The translations under genes were made by a program, and so were the position numbers. The notes below the pieces were generated by a model. It was not told the DNA's origin. It ran no database searches and worked only from the letters and a program-made list of their open reading frames with translations. Positions 1 to 7,953 of a DNA stretch of 18,471 nucleotides are shown in pieces. The stretch is from JBAXTZ01 sp037129925 (lineage in GTDB: Bacteria > Bacillota > Negativicutes > JBAXTZ01), in contig JBAXTZ010000052.1 in assembly GCA_037129925.1 (NCBI GenBank), positions 1-18,471 of the forward strand. The letters run 5' to 3'. The stretch's first letter is position 1; every line of letters begins with the position of its first letter.

Positions 1-81
1 GGCGGACTCACTAAAACATTACGCTTGACGTGGACAATTAAACTTGCAATTCACACTCACAAAAAACTTTGAAAATAGTGC

Positions 82-110
82 TTGACGGATCCGGCCTGGT
101 CGAGTATAAT
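82..110 (+). promoter_or_regulatory. Sigma70/sigmaA promoter of the large noncoding RNA
   Basis: TTGACG at 82-87 and TATAAT at 105-110 are separated by 17 bases, a near-perfect housekeeping promoter. Transcription would start near 117. No credible open reading frame follows on the plus strand for 1.4 kb, so the promoter appears to serve a noncoding transcript. Confidence 0.7.
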
Positions 111-352
111 TCGCCTCACCGCTAGAGAGCAGGTCGCAAAACGGCTCAAAACTCCAGTGGTCGACCAGCGGGTTGAAGCCTTATAAACCTTGTGTTTGTG
201 AGCTGTTCGCTGGAAGTATCCGCCCCGCAACTGCTGTTGGTGAATAGAAGTTAGTTCATCAATATAAGACGACCGAAGCATCGGCGCCGAATAGCAAGAG
301 CGCTCGTGAACAAATAGCAGCGAGTGAGCATCGGGGAAAGGGAGCCGCCCTT

Positions 353-408
353 CAGTTGACAGTGGACAGTTTACAGTTGACAGTGGACAGTTTACAGTTG
401 ACAGTGGA
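353..408 (+). repeat. Heptamer tandem repeat (CAGTKKA), 8 units
   Basis: Eight consecutive 7-base units of the form CAGTTGA, CAGTGGA and CAGTTTA form two full 21-base super-repeats plus a partial third. Read in reverse they give a repetitive spurious peptide (STVNC), which is why long minus-strand frames exist here. The tract is one of several unrelated 7-base-period tracts in this window. Confidence 0.9.
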
Positions 409-1142
409 AACACCTGGCACCGTAAACAGCTGACTGATAACCGAAGAGGCAGGTAAAGACCTCGGCTGAGTAAACGTAAGTTTACGAAACAAAGTGAGGC
501 GGCAACACCGACGAGACTTGAGATAGTAACGTCGAAGGCTGACACGGACTGCGAGAGCGGCGTGCGCCTTGGTTCTACAGAAAAAGCTGGGCTGTGCAAA
601 CGGTCGGGTTGTGTGGAATAAGAGTGTTGCGACAATCATCTTCGGGATTAGGATTTGATACCCTATACCCTAGACAGAGATTAACGCCCTGGAATGACGA
701 GTTGGTGGCTGACATAGCCAACAGTTGAATGAGCGCTGCGAGGTAAGCGATCGCAGAAGAGCCGCAGGGGACTGAGTCTGACCCTGGTTACAGTGAGAGG
801 CAAAGCTGTAGCAGAGAGTAGCGCCGAGATGAGAGCTAAGACACTCACCGGTAGCACAAGACGAGCGTATCGAAGGCGGTTAGCGCAAGCTGGCAGTGCC
901 GGATACGAAGATACGAGCGAATCATCGGATACTGATGCTGCGTGAAAGCGTAGAAGCGATAAAGATTAGTATCCGGCCGGAAGTAAAACCGGTCAGGCTT
1001 TCGGAACAGATAGTGATGGCAAGTAATAATCACTATAAAGTAGAGCAGATCGCACTAAGCAGTGACTGCGGCAACGAAGGTCATGCAACCACTGTAACCA
1101 CGAGCGAGCAAAGTGAGCAGTGAGTAGAACCGGACAGGGGAG

Positions 1143-1318
1143 CACCTGCCGGAGACAACATAAGTTCGGACGAACAACCGTCCGGCTTGATGAGAACGAG
1201 ACGTATCAAGAACCTCAAGCGTATATCTTGCCTAGGGCTTCGGCTCTGGACAAGGTAGCACCGGAGGGCAACGAAGAATACCGCACGGCGCAGTAAATGC
1301 GACCTAGGCGGTTTTTTT
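1143..1318 (+). repeat. Copy 1 of a two-copy structured RNA module with terminator
   Basis: Bases 1143-1210 match 4805-4872 at 63 of 68 positions with no gaps. The core folds as a CGGAC/GTCCG hairpin followed by CTTGAT/ATCAAG. Next comes a variable arm (1227-1254: CTTG-CC stem, inner AGGGC/GCTCT, UUCG loop), then the shared blocks CACCG-RGGG and AACGAAGAA, then the terminator. The variable arm has a different sequence but is again a hairpin in the other copy, as expected for a structured RNA. Confidence 0.75.
1280..1318 (+). terminator. Terminator of the large noncoding RNA
   Basis: ACCGC (1280-1284) pairs with GCGGT (1308-1312) and CGCA (1289-1292) with TGCG (1298-1301), with an internal loop between them. 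A run of seven T follows (1312-1318). It is weaker than the copy at 4950-4979, so some read-through into the downstream autotransporter gene is possible. Confidence 0.6.
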
Positions 1319-1379
1319 GTGCGTATAGCGATTTTTGGGGTTGGGTGGCGGCGCTTGTTGCTTTTTTGTTGTTGCACTG

Positions 1380-1410
1380 TGCAGGATTATTTCTATTTGT
1401 GGCGAATATA
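1380..1410 (+). promoter_or_regulatory. TGCAGGAT...GGCGAATATA element, copy 1
   Basis: This is a conserved ~31-base element upstream of the autotransporter gene. It has fixed ends (TGCAGGAT and GGCGAATATA) and an AT-rich middle. Similar copies lie at 8368-8399 and 10569-10600, each before a gene start. Its function is unknown; an upstream regulatory site or a small interspersed repeat are both possible. Confidence 0.5.
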
Positions 1411-1506
1411 TGGATAGAAAGAAGTTTTTACCTGGTCACCCGGCTGCAAAAACGGAACAAATTATTTGGAATCAGTAAAATTGATTGAATAAAATGGAGC
1501 GGGTTG

Positions 1507-4500
1507 GTGGATATAAATATTCGAACCAGACAGACTTACAAACTGTTTTTTGTCATTTTGTATCTTATATTCAGTACGGCTCAGTTCAAAGAGGCTGCTG
1601 CAACTGATTTCAATACTGCTGAATATCAGGCAAGTACGGGTTTGGACATAATAAATGCAGCCAAGGCTTATGAGCTTGGTTATACCGGACAAGGAATATG
1701 TCTGGGAATTTGTGATTTGAGCATAAAATTTTCACATCCTGAGTTTGTAGATAAAACTAATTCATATAGTTTTTTATCTGTTCCGGAGAGTTATGACTGG
1801 CAGCAACTGGGACATGGCACACGGGTGGCTGGCGTTATGGCGGCAGCCAGGAATAATATTGGTATGATGGGTGTTGCTTTTGATGCCAATATAATATCCG
1901 GATGCTGGTTTGACGTGGAATTATACAAGAAAACAGGGGAATTTGTTAAAACTTTTCGAACAACATATGACGCCTTTAATAAGCTGGACAATGTAAAAAT
2001 AATAAATAACAGTTGGGGTATTGCTGGTCCCGGTTCGTTATATATGGAATGGGAAGGGGCGGATAAGAACGATCTTTTGCAATATTATAAAAGCCAGGAT
2101 ATAAATGTATCAATTTTTGATAAAAGCATAAACGAGTATGATAAAGTATTGGTTTTTGCAGCGGGAAATAGCGGACATACCTCTGCGCATGCTTTTGCAT
2201 TGTTACCCTACATCGTTCCGAGCACTGTTGAAAATTTTCTTGTAGCGACAATGATTGATCCTGCAAATTTTAACAAGGAGGCTAATTCGGCAAATTGGTG
2301 TTTTCTGGGAGTATTTAGTGATTTGGCAAAATATGTAGAAGAAAATACGGTCGCTGCCCCGGGTTGGGATATAAATTCAACGGTTGCTGCCGGCGATACC
2401 TATGGTATAGCGACCGGAACATCTTTTTCGGCGCCACACGTCACGGCTACGGCGGGCTTGATTCAACAGGCATTTCCATATATGAATGGAAAACAAATAG
2501 TAGATACTATTTTATCAAGCGCTAACAAGAGTTTTTCTCTGCCGGAATATTCGCTAACGTTACAAACTGATTATCCGTCCGGGCAAGTACAGCCCGTGAT
2601 TAGCCTTAATCTGTACTATTTTGGCGATAAACCAGATCAGGCGGTAGTAAATGAAAATCTTACGAAGATTTTTTATGATAAAAAAGCGACGTGGGAAAGT
2701 TCTCTATGGCCGGGGATAACTCTGGCTGAGTTTTTAAGTTTTCAACAGACTGTGTATGATAATGTGCCGCGCGAAATGCTGTTTGGACAAGGGCTGCTTG
2801 ATACCGCTGCTGCAGTGCGTGGCCCGGCAATACTTAATGCTCGGCGCATGGATAATGCCAACTTTAGTGCGGCTTCAGAATATAGAAAGAATCAGGCATT
2901 ATTCAAAATAGATACGCAGGGATATAGCAGTGTCTGGAGCAATGATATTGCTGAAAAAAGGGCTGGTTTGCTCGCTGAGCAAACAGATCCGCAGTATGCT
3001 GATTTGCAAGCAATCTATCGTTATTATCAACAAGGCGATCAATTGAAGGGGATTACAACGGGGCAAGAATATATTGATGAATATAACGAAAAAGTAATAA
3101 AAAATTGCTTAATGGATTTGCCGGTTGGATTGTTGAAATCTGGAACGGGGGTTTTGGCACTGACGGGAAAAAACACCTACTCCGGCAGTAGTGTAGCTGC
3201 TGACGGAATTTTGCAGATTGACGGTAGTGTTTCCGGGGACGCTTTTAGCGTAGAGAATGGTATTGTAGCCGGATCTGGCACGATTTCAGGAAGTTTATAC
3301 AATTATTCGGTAGTGCAAGCCGGTAGTTACGGAGAACCTGGAATAATGACGGTGCAAGGGAATCTGGAAAGCACGGGAATGATTGCTGTAGCTGCAAACA
3401 GTAGTGATTATGGTAGAATAATTGTTAACGGCAGTGCTACTGTAGCGGGTGGCAGTTTTATGGCTGTTCCGGGAAGCGTCTATCGTCCTGAATATATATA
3501 CACCGCTGTCATAACCGCCAATTCTTTGACGGGTGATTTTCTTGAAGCGCCGTTTACAGGAATGCTTTCAGCGGTCGGAAGCAAAACAGGAACAACGCTT
3601 GGAATGACGCTAGTACGGGCAAACAATCTTGGAAACTTGAGCGCAAGGCAGAGCAAAGCTTATGATTGTGTACAAGCAATCTTTGATAATTCGTACGGTC
3701 AAGCGCAACAGCGGCAGCTGGATCGGCTTTATTGCCTTGGTTCCATGCAAGCAAGTTCCGAACTAACAGCAGTTTACGGTGGCGCACAGATGAATCAGGC
3801 GGCAATGATTCAACGTAATGTTTCTGTGCAGGCGGCTGTTGATGGCCGTCTGGAGGCGGTGCTGCAGGGAAAATTGATAGAATCAAAAAAACCAATAATG
3901 ACAGGGCCACAAAATTTGGCTAATGTTCCAGTATTTACCAAAGAAAGTGCAGACGCCGGAAGCCTGTGGGTGAATGTGAGCAAAGGCTGGGGAACGGTGA
4001 ATCCGGATGGCGATTTACCTGGGTTTAGCAGTCAGGCTACAGCAGTTATTGTCGGCGGAGATAAGGAACTTAATAGCAATTGGTGTTCAGGGTTGACGTT
4101 AGTTTACGTTAATAATCAGACATCTTCCACGTTAGCGCAGACCCAAAGCCCTGGCATGAATATTGGAACATACGCTGGTTATTCAGATGGTTTGCTGTCG
4201 GGAAGAATTTATCTGGATTACGGTAAACAAAACAATTCAGCTACCCGCGCTATTCCCTATCTCGGAATGCAGGCCGACAGCAGTTATGGAAGCCAGACTG
4301 TCAGTATGGATGCGGTGGTGCGGTATAATTTGGTTGATGAGTTGCGCGAGGCTGGTCAATGGCAACTAAGTCCTTATTTGAGCGCAGATGTTGTTTGGTA
4401 CGATCAAAGTTCTTATCAGGAAAATGGCGCAGGAGTATTGGATCAAATTGCGCTGCCGTTTCAGAATACTTATAGCACGGCCGGCGCAGGACTAGCGATA

Positions 4501-4779
4501 ACAAAAGCCTTTGGCGACGATCATCAATTGCTGGTTTCTTTAGGATATAAAGGAGTTATCGGCGGTAATAATTCACAGATGACGGTAACATACAGCGGAG
4601 CGCCGGATCAGCAAGTCATGATTGGTGGAAATACCCAGGATAGCAATTACGCTGTGATGGGAATTAATTATCAAGGAAAAATAAGTGAAAACTGGTCGGC
4701 CGATGCACAGCTTTGGTCAGAGCTTGGGTCGTACAGTAGCTATTTATCAGCGGATTTGAGTGTAAATTTCTTCTGGTAG
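1507..4779 (+). CDS. Autotransporter subtilisin-like (S8) serine protease
   Basis: Predicted secreted or surface protease of the type Va pathway: a Sec signal peptide, a subtilase passenger and a C-terminal beta-barrel that inserts in the outer membrane. The GTG at 1507 is chosen because GGAG (1496-1499) lies 7 bases upstream; a TTG at 1504 is also possible. The signal peptide is roughly residues 10-32. The catalytic triad is visible as Asp70 (GICDLS), His103 (GHGTRVAG) and Ser306 (GTSFSAP), with the oxyanion Asn221 (FAAGNSG). A passenger-associated beta-strand repeat (TGKNTYSG) lies near residues 546-575. The barrel runs from about 819 to the end and finishes with F-F-W, the usual aromatic signal for the BAM machinery. 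The length of 1090 residues is normal for S8 autotransporters. Residues about 380-540 match nothing I recognise. The gene stands alone and is bracketed by two copies of the structured RNA module. Confidence 0.93.
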   Translation: MDINIRTRQTYKLFFVILYLIFSTAQFKEAAATDFNTAEYQASTGLDIINAAKAYELGYTGQGICLGICDLSIKFSHPEFVDKTNSYSFLSVPESYDWQQLGHGTRVAGVMAAARNNIGMMGVAFDANIISGCWFDVELYKKTGEFVKTFRTTYDAFNKLDNVKIINNSWGIAGPGSLYMEWEGADKNDLLQYYKSQDINVSIFDKSINEYDKVLVFAAGNSGHTSAHAFALLPYIVPSTVENFLVATMIDPANFNKEANSANWCFLGVFSDLAKYVEENTVAAPGWDINSTVAAGDTYGIATGTSFSAPHVTATAGLIQQAFPYMNGKQIVDTILSSANKSFSLPEYSLTLQTDYPSGQVQPVISLNLYYFGDKPDQAVVNENLTKIFYDKKATWESSLWPGITLAEFLSFQQTVYDNVPREMLFGQGLLDTAAAVRGPAILNARRMDNANFSAASEYRKNQALFKIDTQGYSSVWSNDIAEKRAGLLAEQTDPQYADLQAIYRYYQQGDQLKGITTGQEYIDEYNEKVIKNCLMDLPVGLLKSGTGVLALTGKNTYSGSSVAADGILQIDGSVSGDAFSVENGIVAGSGTISGSLYNYSVVQAGSYGEPGIMTVQGNLESTGMIAVAANSSDYGRIIVNGSATVAGGSFMAVPGSVYRPEYIYTAVITANSLTGDFLEAPFTGMLSAVGSKTGTTLGMTLVRANNLGNLSARQSKAYDCVQAIFDNSYGQAQQRQLDRLYCLGSMQASSELTAVYGGAQMNQAAMIQRNVSVQAAVDGRLEAVLQGKLIESKKPIMTGPQNLANVPVFTKESADAGSLWVNVSKGWGTVNPDGDLPGFSSQATAVIVGGDKELNSNWCSGLTLVYVNNQTSSTLAQTQSPGMNIGTYAGYSDGLLSGRIYLDYGKQNNSATRAIPYLGMQADSSYGSQTVSMDAVVRYNLVDELREAGQWQLSPYLSADVVWYDQSSYQENGAGVLDQIALPFQNTYSTAGAGLAITKAFGDDHQLLVSLGYKGVIGGNNSQMTVTYSGAPDQQVMIGGNTQDSNYAVMGINYQGKISENWSADAQLWSELGSYSSYLSADLSVNFFW

Positions 4780-4804
4780 GAACAGGACTTTTCCTTAGCG
4801 CTGA

Positions 4805-4979
4805 CACCTGCCGGAGACAACATAAGCTCGGACGAATAACCGTCCGGCTTGATGAAGTCGAGACGTATCAAGTACCCGGGATGTTCTGATGGAGTATTAA
4901 CTCTGATCAGAACACCACCGAGGGAAGGTTCATAACGAAAACGAAGAACCGCGCGGCGCTGAGCCGCGCGTTTTTTTTT
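4805..4979 (+). ncRNA. Copy 2 of the structured RNA module, 3' of the autotransporter gene
   Basis: It begins 25 bases after the autotransporter stop codon. Its first 68 bases match 1143-1210 with five substitutions and no indels. The variable arm is a 9-bp hairpin (4882-4890 with 4906-4914), different in sequence from copy 1. CACCG-AGGG, AACGAAGAA and a strong terminator follow. Here the module stands without the preceding kilobase of structured RNA, so it is a separable unit. It may act simply as the terminator or 3' UTR of the protease mRNA, or be a mobile RNA-encoding repeat. Confidence 0.6.
4950..4979 (+). terminator. Strong Rho-independent terminator
   Basis: CGCGCGGC (4950-4957) and GCCGCGCG (4963-4970) form a perfect 8-bp GC stem with a GCTGA loop, followed by nine T. 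It ends both the module at 4805 and, presumably, the autotransporter transcript. Confidence 0.9.
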
Positions 4980-5113
4980 GGTTATAGTGGCAAATAGGGA
5001 ACGGTAAATGATTTAAGCGGCACAACAATATGTTTACGCAAACGGATCAAAGTAGTAAAATGGCGACATGGTTTTACGTTAAATGCGGGGCGGCGGTTGA
5101 TAGCGGGGGGCAA

Positions 5114-6596
5114 ATGATCGGATTGCAAAAACGAGTGTTCAAAAACTTCGCAATTTCATCTTTAGCGCTATTTATGTTTTTGATGGTGCTACTGGTGTCC
5201 TTTTTTTATCTCGAAGTTTTTTTGTTCATGAAAGATACAATAAAATCCGATATGACCGTAGTTGAAAAAATCTATCTGGAAAATTATGACGATAGTGCGT
5301 GGCTGAAAACTGAATTGGAAATAATGTCGTCGCAAATCGGCGGAAGAATTGAAGTAACGGATACCAAAGGCAGGACCGTCTTGGTGACGGACAACCATTA
5401 CGGTATCGGCGAAGTAAGCGAAGCGGCACTTGCAGCGTTAGAACGGGGTCAGGTTTATTCGGATTATCAATTTATGGCATCTGATGGACACCGAGCAGCT
5501 TGAAAACAGTATACTGGTCAAAGACGGCAAGGGCAACATAACCGCCGTCCTGGTTTTGCATTATGATATGCATTTTGAAGTTGGGATATTCAAAAAAAAC
5601 ATCTTATCACTTCTTGTGGTCAGCCTGATTGCCATACTGCTGTTTGTCGCCGGCGGCTACTGGTTCGCCAAACGGATGGCGCGAAATTTGCAGAGCGTCA
5701 CAGTTGCTGCACAACGAATTGCCGCGGGAGATTATTCCAGCCGGTTGAGTTTAACCACCAAAGACGAATTTTTGTTGTTGGAGAACAGTTTTAACGAATT
5801 GGCTGCTAAGGTTGAGAGCAACATTGCCGAAATCAGTCGCAAAAATGAACATCTGGATATGATGGCAAAACGCCAGGCAATGTTTACTTCAAACGCGTCG
5901 CACGAGTTGAAAACGCCGCTGACCGGAATTTTGGGCAACGCCGAAACAATCGTCAATTATGTCGACAATTTGGCCGATGCCAAATTGCTTGCAAAAAATA
6001 TCTATGCCGACGGCGAACGGCTGGCGAAGCTGACCGAAAATCTCCTGAAATTGGCTCGGCTGGAGAGTGAGGAGTTGAAAAGCCAAATCAGCTTTGTTCC
6101 GATAAACATTGCTCAGGTCGCCATTGAAGCGGCCAACAGTTGCAGCAATGTCTGGAAAAGCAAACAGCAACAGCTGGCACTGGCGGTTACGCCGGATATA
6201 GTTATCGATACTGAGCCGGAATTGTTCAGGCAAGTCGTAACCAATCTCGTGGATAACGCGATGAAGTACTCCGCAGTTGAAAGTATTATTGAAGTGACGC
6301 TGGCGGTAGCGGACGAGCAAATAATACTACGGGTCAAGGATAATGGTCCCGGGTTGGCAGAGCAAGATATGCTGCGGATTTTCGACCGTTTTTACCGCGT
6401 AGACAAAGCTCGTTCGCAAGCAATTGCCGGTAGTGGCTTGGGTCTGGCGATAACCCGGCAGATAGTCGATGCTTTGGGTGGTGCAATCCGGGTGGAGAGC
6501 GAACTGGGCAATGGCTCGGTTTTTATAGTAGCTTTTCCGGGAACGTCTGCGAATAAAACAGTGTTTGTCCCCGATGCTTATAAAATTTCTTGCTAA
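5114..6596 (+). pseudogene. Sensor histidine kinase, split by a frameshift
   Basis: A membrane sensor kinase is recovered only by joining two frames. The first frame (from ATG 5114, preceded by GGGGGG) gives a transmembrane segment and an extracytoplasmic sensor segment, and runs to a stop at 5503. The second frame, open from about 5484 to 6596, continues the sensor segment and then has a second transmembrane helix (LLVVSLIAILLFVAGGYW), a HAMP linker, the HisKA box with the phospho-acceptor His (ASHELKTPL, codon 5901-5903), the N box (NLVDNAMKYS), G1 (DNGPGL), F (FDRFYRVD) and G2 (GSGLGLAI). All kinase motifs are intact. The break lies near 5480-5495 and looks like one extra base. No response regulator gene is adjacent, which is unusual for this PhoR/EnvZ-like class. 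An upstream in-frame ATG exists at 5030 but lacks a ribosome site. Sequencing error cannot be excluded; the second frame starts with ATG (5484) but has no good ribosome site. Confidence 0.85.
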
Positions 6597-6652
6597 ATGA
6601 ATATGCCGCAACATTATGACAAGAAAATGACGAATAAACTGGTTGTTTGTGC

Positions 6653-6658
6653 TACAAT
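6653..6658 (+). promoter_or_regulatory. Possible extended -10 promoter of the MNT/HEPN pair
   Basis: TACAAT is preceded by TGC, giving an extended -10 (TGN-TACAAT), 24 bases before the ATG at 6683. No convincing -35 hexamer is visible at 16-18 bases, so the call is tentative. Confidence 0.35.
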
Positions 6659-6682
6659 ATTTGTATCAGTTCGGAGAGTGTT

Positions 6683-7024
6683 ATGAGTGAGAACATATTG
6701 CAATCGCTAATAGATAAGATGACTTTAGAACTAAAAACTATATACGGCGATAAGCTGCGCGAGATTATTGTCTTTGGTTCGCAAGCTAGGGGGGATGCCG
6801 ATGAGTGGTCAGATATTGATATTATGGTTTTAGTTGATATCCCCAAAGATGAGATCGCCGACTATGATCGTATCGCGACTGATTCAGCTTCAAGAATCGG
6901 AGTTAGTAATGGCGTGCTGATATCATTGTTGACCCAAAATACCGGATTTTTCAATCACTGGAAACAATATTTGCCGCTTTATGCTAATATCAAGAACGAA
7001 GGAAAAACTTATTATGCAGCTTGA
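6683..7024 (+). CDS. MNT-type nucleotidyltransferase antitoxin (MntA-like)
   Basis: A 113-residue minimal nucleotidyltransferase of the pol-beta superfamily. The motif G32-S33-x10-D44-x-D46 (GSQARGDADEWSDID) is the GSX10DXD active site seen in MntA antitoxins, which in studied cases modify the partner HEPN toxin by adding AMP. A third carboxylate may lie further on. ATG 6683 is chosen over an upstream ATG at 6647 because GGAGAG (6673-6678) precedes it. The stop codon overlaps the start of the HEPN gene by 11 bases, so the two are translationally linked. It follows the broken kinase gene but is functionally unrelated to it. That it is an antitoxin is inferred from the family and from the pairing. 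Confidence 0.85.
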   Translation: MSENILQSLIDKMTLELKTIYGDKLREIIVFGSQARGDADEWSDIDIMVLVDIPKDEIADYDRIATDSASRIGVSNGVLISLLTQNTGFFNHWKQYLPLYANIKNEGKTYYAA

Positions 7025-7412
7025 GTATTTGGCTTTGATGAAATATCGTCTGGAAAAAGCCAAAGCGGATTTATGCGTAGCTAAGGAGAATCTTGGAAGC
7101 GATAGATATGCCCAAGCCGCAAACCGGGCATATTACGCGATGTTTCACGCTACGCGAGCGTTATTAGCGCCGTACCAGTTAGATTCAAAGCGACACTCTA
7201 CGATTATTGGAATGTTCAACAAACATTTTGTAGCTACCAAAAAAATAGACCCCGCTTACAACATAATGCTCGCAACGGCCTTTCAGACCCGATTGAAGTG
7301 CGATTATGATGATTATTATTTGATTGCCAAGATCGATGCGGCTACACAGGTAGATAATGCCGATAAATTTTTGGCGATGATTGAGTTATGGATTAAAGCT
7401 AACTTGGATTAA
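7014..7412 (+). CDS. HEPN-domain toxin (HepT-like)
   Basis: A 132-residue, mostly helical HEPN protein, the partner of the upstream nucleotidyltransferase. The conserved stretch RAYYAMFHATRALL holds R38 and H45, an R-x6-H arrangement; HEPN RNases use an R-x4-6-H motif as the catalytic centre. ATG 7014 lies inside the last codons of the preceding gene; GAAGG stands 11 bases upstream. MNT/HEPN pairs act as type VII toxin-antitoxin modules, with the toxin cutting RNA. Some HEPN proteins of this group may instead only bind nucleic acid, so toxicity is an inference. The 3' end of the gene lies in a 16-base direct duplication (7391-7427), which places the present stop codon at the second copy. Confidence 0.85.
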   Translation: MQLEYLALMKYRLEKAKADLCVAKENLGSDRYAQAANRAYYAMFHATRALLAPYQLDSKRHSTIIGMFNKHFVATKKIDPAYNIMLATAFQTRLKCDYDDYYLIAKIDAATQVDNADKFLAMIELWIKANLD

Positions 7413-7427
7413 AGCTAACTTGGATTA
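7391..7427 (+). repeat. 16-bp tandem duplication over the HEPN stop codon
   Basis: GATTAAAGCTAACTTG occurs at 7391-7406 and again at 7407-7422, followed by GATTA. The stop codon (7410-7412) falls in the second copy. The duplication looks recent, being perfect, and changes only the last few residues. Confidence 0.85.
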
Positions 7428-7456
7428 ATGCGAGCTACGGATAGTATATAAAAACC

Positions 7457-7492
7457 AAAAAAGCGCTTTGGCTTAGGCCGCAGCGTTTTTTT
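7457..7492 (+). terminator. Terminator after the MNT/HEPN operon
   Basis: An A-run and CGCT (7464-7467) face AGCG (7482-7485) and seven T (7486-7492). An inner TGGC/GCCG stem extends the hairpin. The A/T flanks could make it work in both directions. Confidence 0.7.
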
Positions 7493-7670
7493 AATTTGGG
7501 TTTCAGATGTCCATGCGGTAGCCGATGTATAAACTTGAAAGCGAACGCGCGAATAATGCATCTGACAAGCAGTCTGAGCTTCGTAAACATATCGACGAAA
7601 AAGCTATGACAAATGCACAGAACAATGAACAATTACACTGTGTGCTCAAGCAAGCTCTTAGTACCTGGAT

Positions 7671-7740
7671 ATTCCGGAGCAAAATGAGCCACCGTTCCGG
7701 TATATGAGAGCCACTGATTCCGGTACTTGGTGAGCCAGGG
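7671..7740. mobile_element. Three 23-bp repeats resembling an IS21-family end (remnant)
   Basis: Three tandem imperfect units (7671-7693, 7694-7716, 7717-7740) share the form RTTCCGG...GAGCCA. Multiple short internal repeats near the termini are typical of IS21-family elements. No transposase gene is present, so this would be a solo end. It abuts the point where the minus-strand PIN gene breaks off, which fits an insertion followed by deletion. The IS21 assignment rests on pattern memory, not on a database match. Confidence 0.4.
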
Positions 7741-7822
7741 TAGTGATATTGATTTTTTCATTGTAACCTGCAAAAAGAAAATTGATTACACTGGTGTCCA
7801 GATATATCGATAAATTTTTCAT
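7741..7822 (-). pseudogene. PIN-domain toxin, N-terminal fragment (VapC-like)
   Basis: Reading minus from ATG 7822-7820, with AGAGG just upstream, gives MKNLSIYLDTSVINFLFA and a few more residues. This is the classic PIN N-terminus: a beta strand, then the first catalytic aspartate (D9) in LDTSV. About 27 residues in, the frame runs into the repeat block at 7671-7740, and it stops at 7658. The remaining three acidic residues and 100 or so residues of a PIN domain are missing, so the protein cannot be a functional nuclease. Confidence 0.65.
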
Positions 7823-7854
7823 ATTAACCTCTACTTGAGAGCATTGTTTATTTA

Positions 7855-7947
7855 TTAAAGTCGGACTGAATAAAGATCATCGAGCTGCTCAATGTGCTCA
7901 TAAGCGCGCTCTTTTTTTACCTTAATATGAACATTATAACCTATCAT
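7855..7947 (-). pseudogene. Possible antitoxin remnant upstream of the PIN fragment
   Basis: A 30-codon minus frame (ATG 7947-7945) encodes a polar helical peptide ending KKERAYEHIEQLDDLYSVRL. It ends 32 bases before the PIN fragment start. The position and the helical, charged C-terminus resemble the small antitoxins that precede PIN toxins, but I cannot identify a family. It could be non-coding. Confidence 0.3.
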
Positions 7948-7953
7948 CCGTGA

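Larger units (their letters stand above)
117..1318 (+). ncRNA. Large structured noncoding RNA, family not recognised
   Basis: This stretch has a consensus promoter in front, a terminator at its end and no credible protein gene on either strand. It contains many local helices. Examples are 470-475/480-485 closed by GTAA; 736-741/751-756; 867-871/902-906 enclosing 875-877/898-900 and 879-884/889-894 with a GCAA loop; 927-933/968-974 enclosing 938-943/948-953 with a GAAA loop; and the perfect 8-bp stem 1010-1017/1029-1036. Repeated GNRA loops on G·U-containing helices are typical of folded RNA rather than coding DNA. The 3' end (1143-1318) is a module found again at 4805-4979. At about 1.2 kb it is in the size range of the ornate bacterial RNAs (OLE, GOLLD, ROOL), but I cannot match it to any of them. 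A 7-base-period repeat tract (353-408) sits inside. The 5' start is inferred from the promoter; the transcript could be two separate RNAs, for example 117-650 and 660-1318. Confidence 0.55.

Noticed and set aside
353..408. CRISPR array
   Set aside because: The units are 7-21 bases with no unique spacers, and no cas genes are present.
57..639. Long minus-strand frames (192 and 95 codons)
   Set aside because: They read through the heptamer repeat, giving repeated STVNC peptides, have no domain or ribosome site, and run against the promoter and terminator of the plus-strand RNA.
896..1123. 75-codon plus-strand frame inside the large RNA
   Set aside because: It has no ribosome site or recognisable family, and it lies across the strongest RNA helices (927-974 and 1010-1036).
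1249..1290. T-box-like string (AAGGTAGCACCG) before the terminator
   Set aside because: The T-box bulge consensus is not met, and the downstream gene is a protease, not an amino-acid or synthetase gene. The second module copy lacks the string.
117..1318. rRNA, RNase P RNA, tmRNA or group I/II intron
   Set aside because: I see none of the hallmark sequences of these RNAs, no intron-encoded protein and no domain V-like hairpin.
5478..5503. Programmed ribosomal frameshift in the kinase gene
   Set aside because: No slippery heptamer, internal Shine-Dalgarno or downstream stem is visible at the frame change.
7525..7707. 60-codon plus-strand frame after the HEPN gene
   Set aside because: It follows a terminator, lacks a ribosome site, matches no family and runs into the IS-end-like repeats.
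7671..7740. CRISPR array
   Set aside because: There are only three 23-base units placed directly end to end without spacers.
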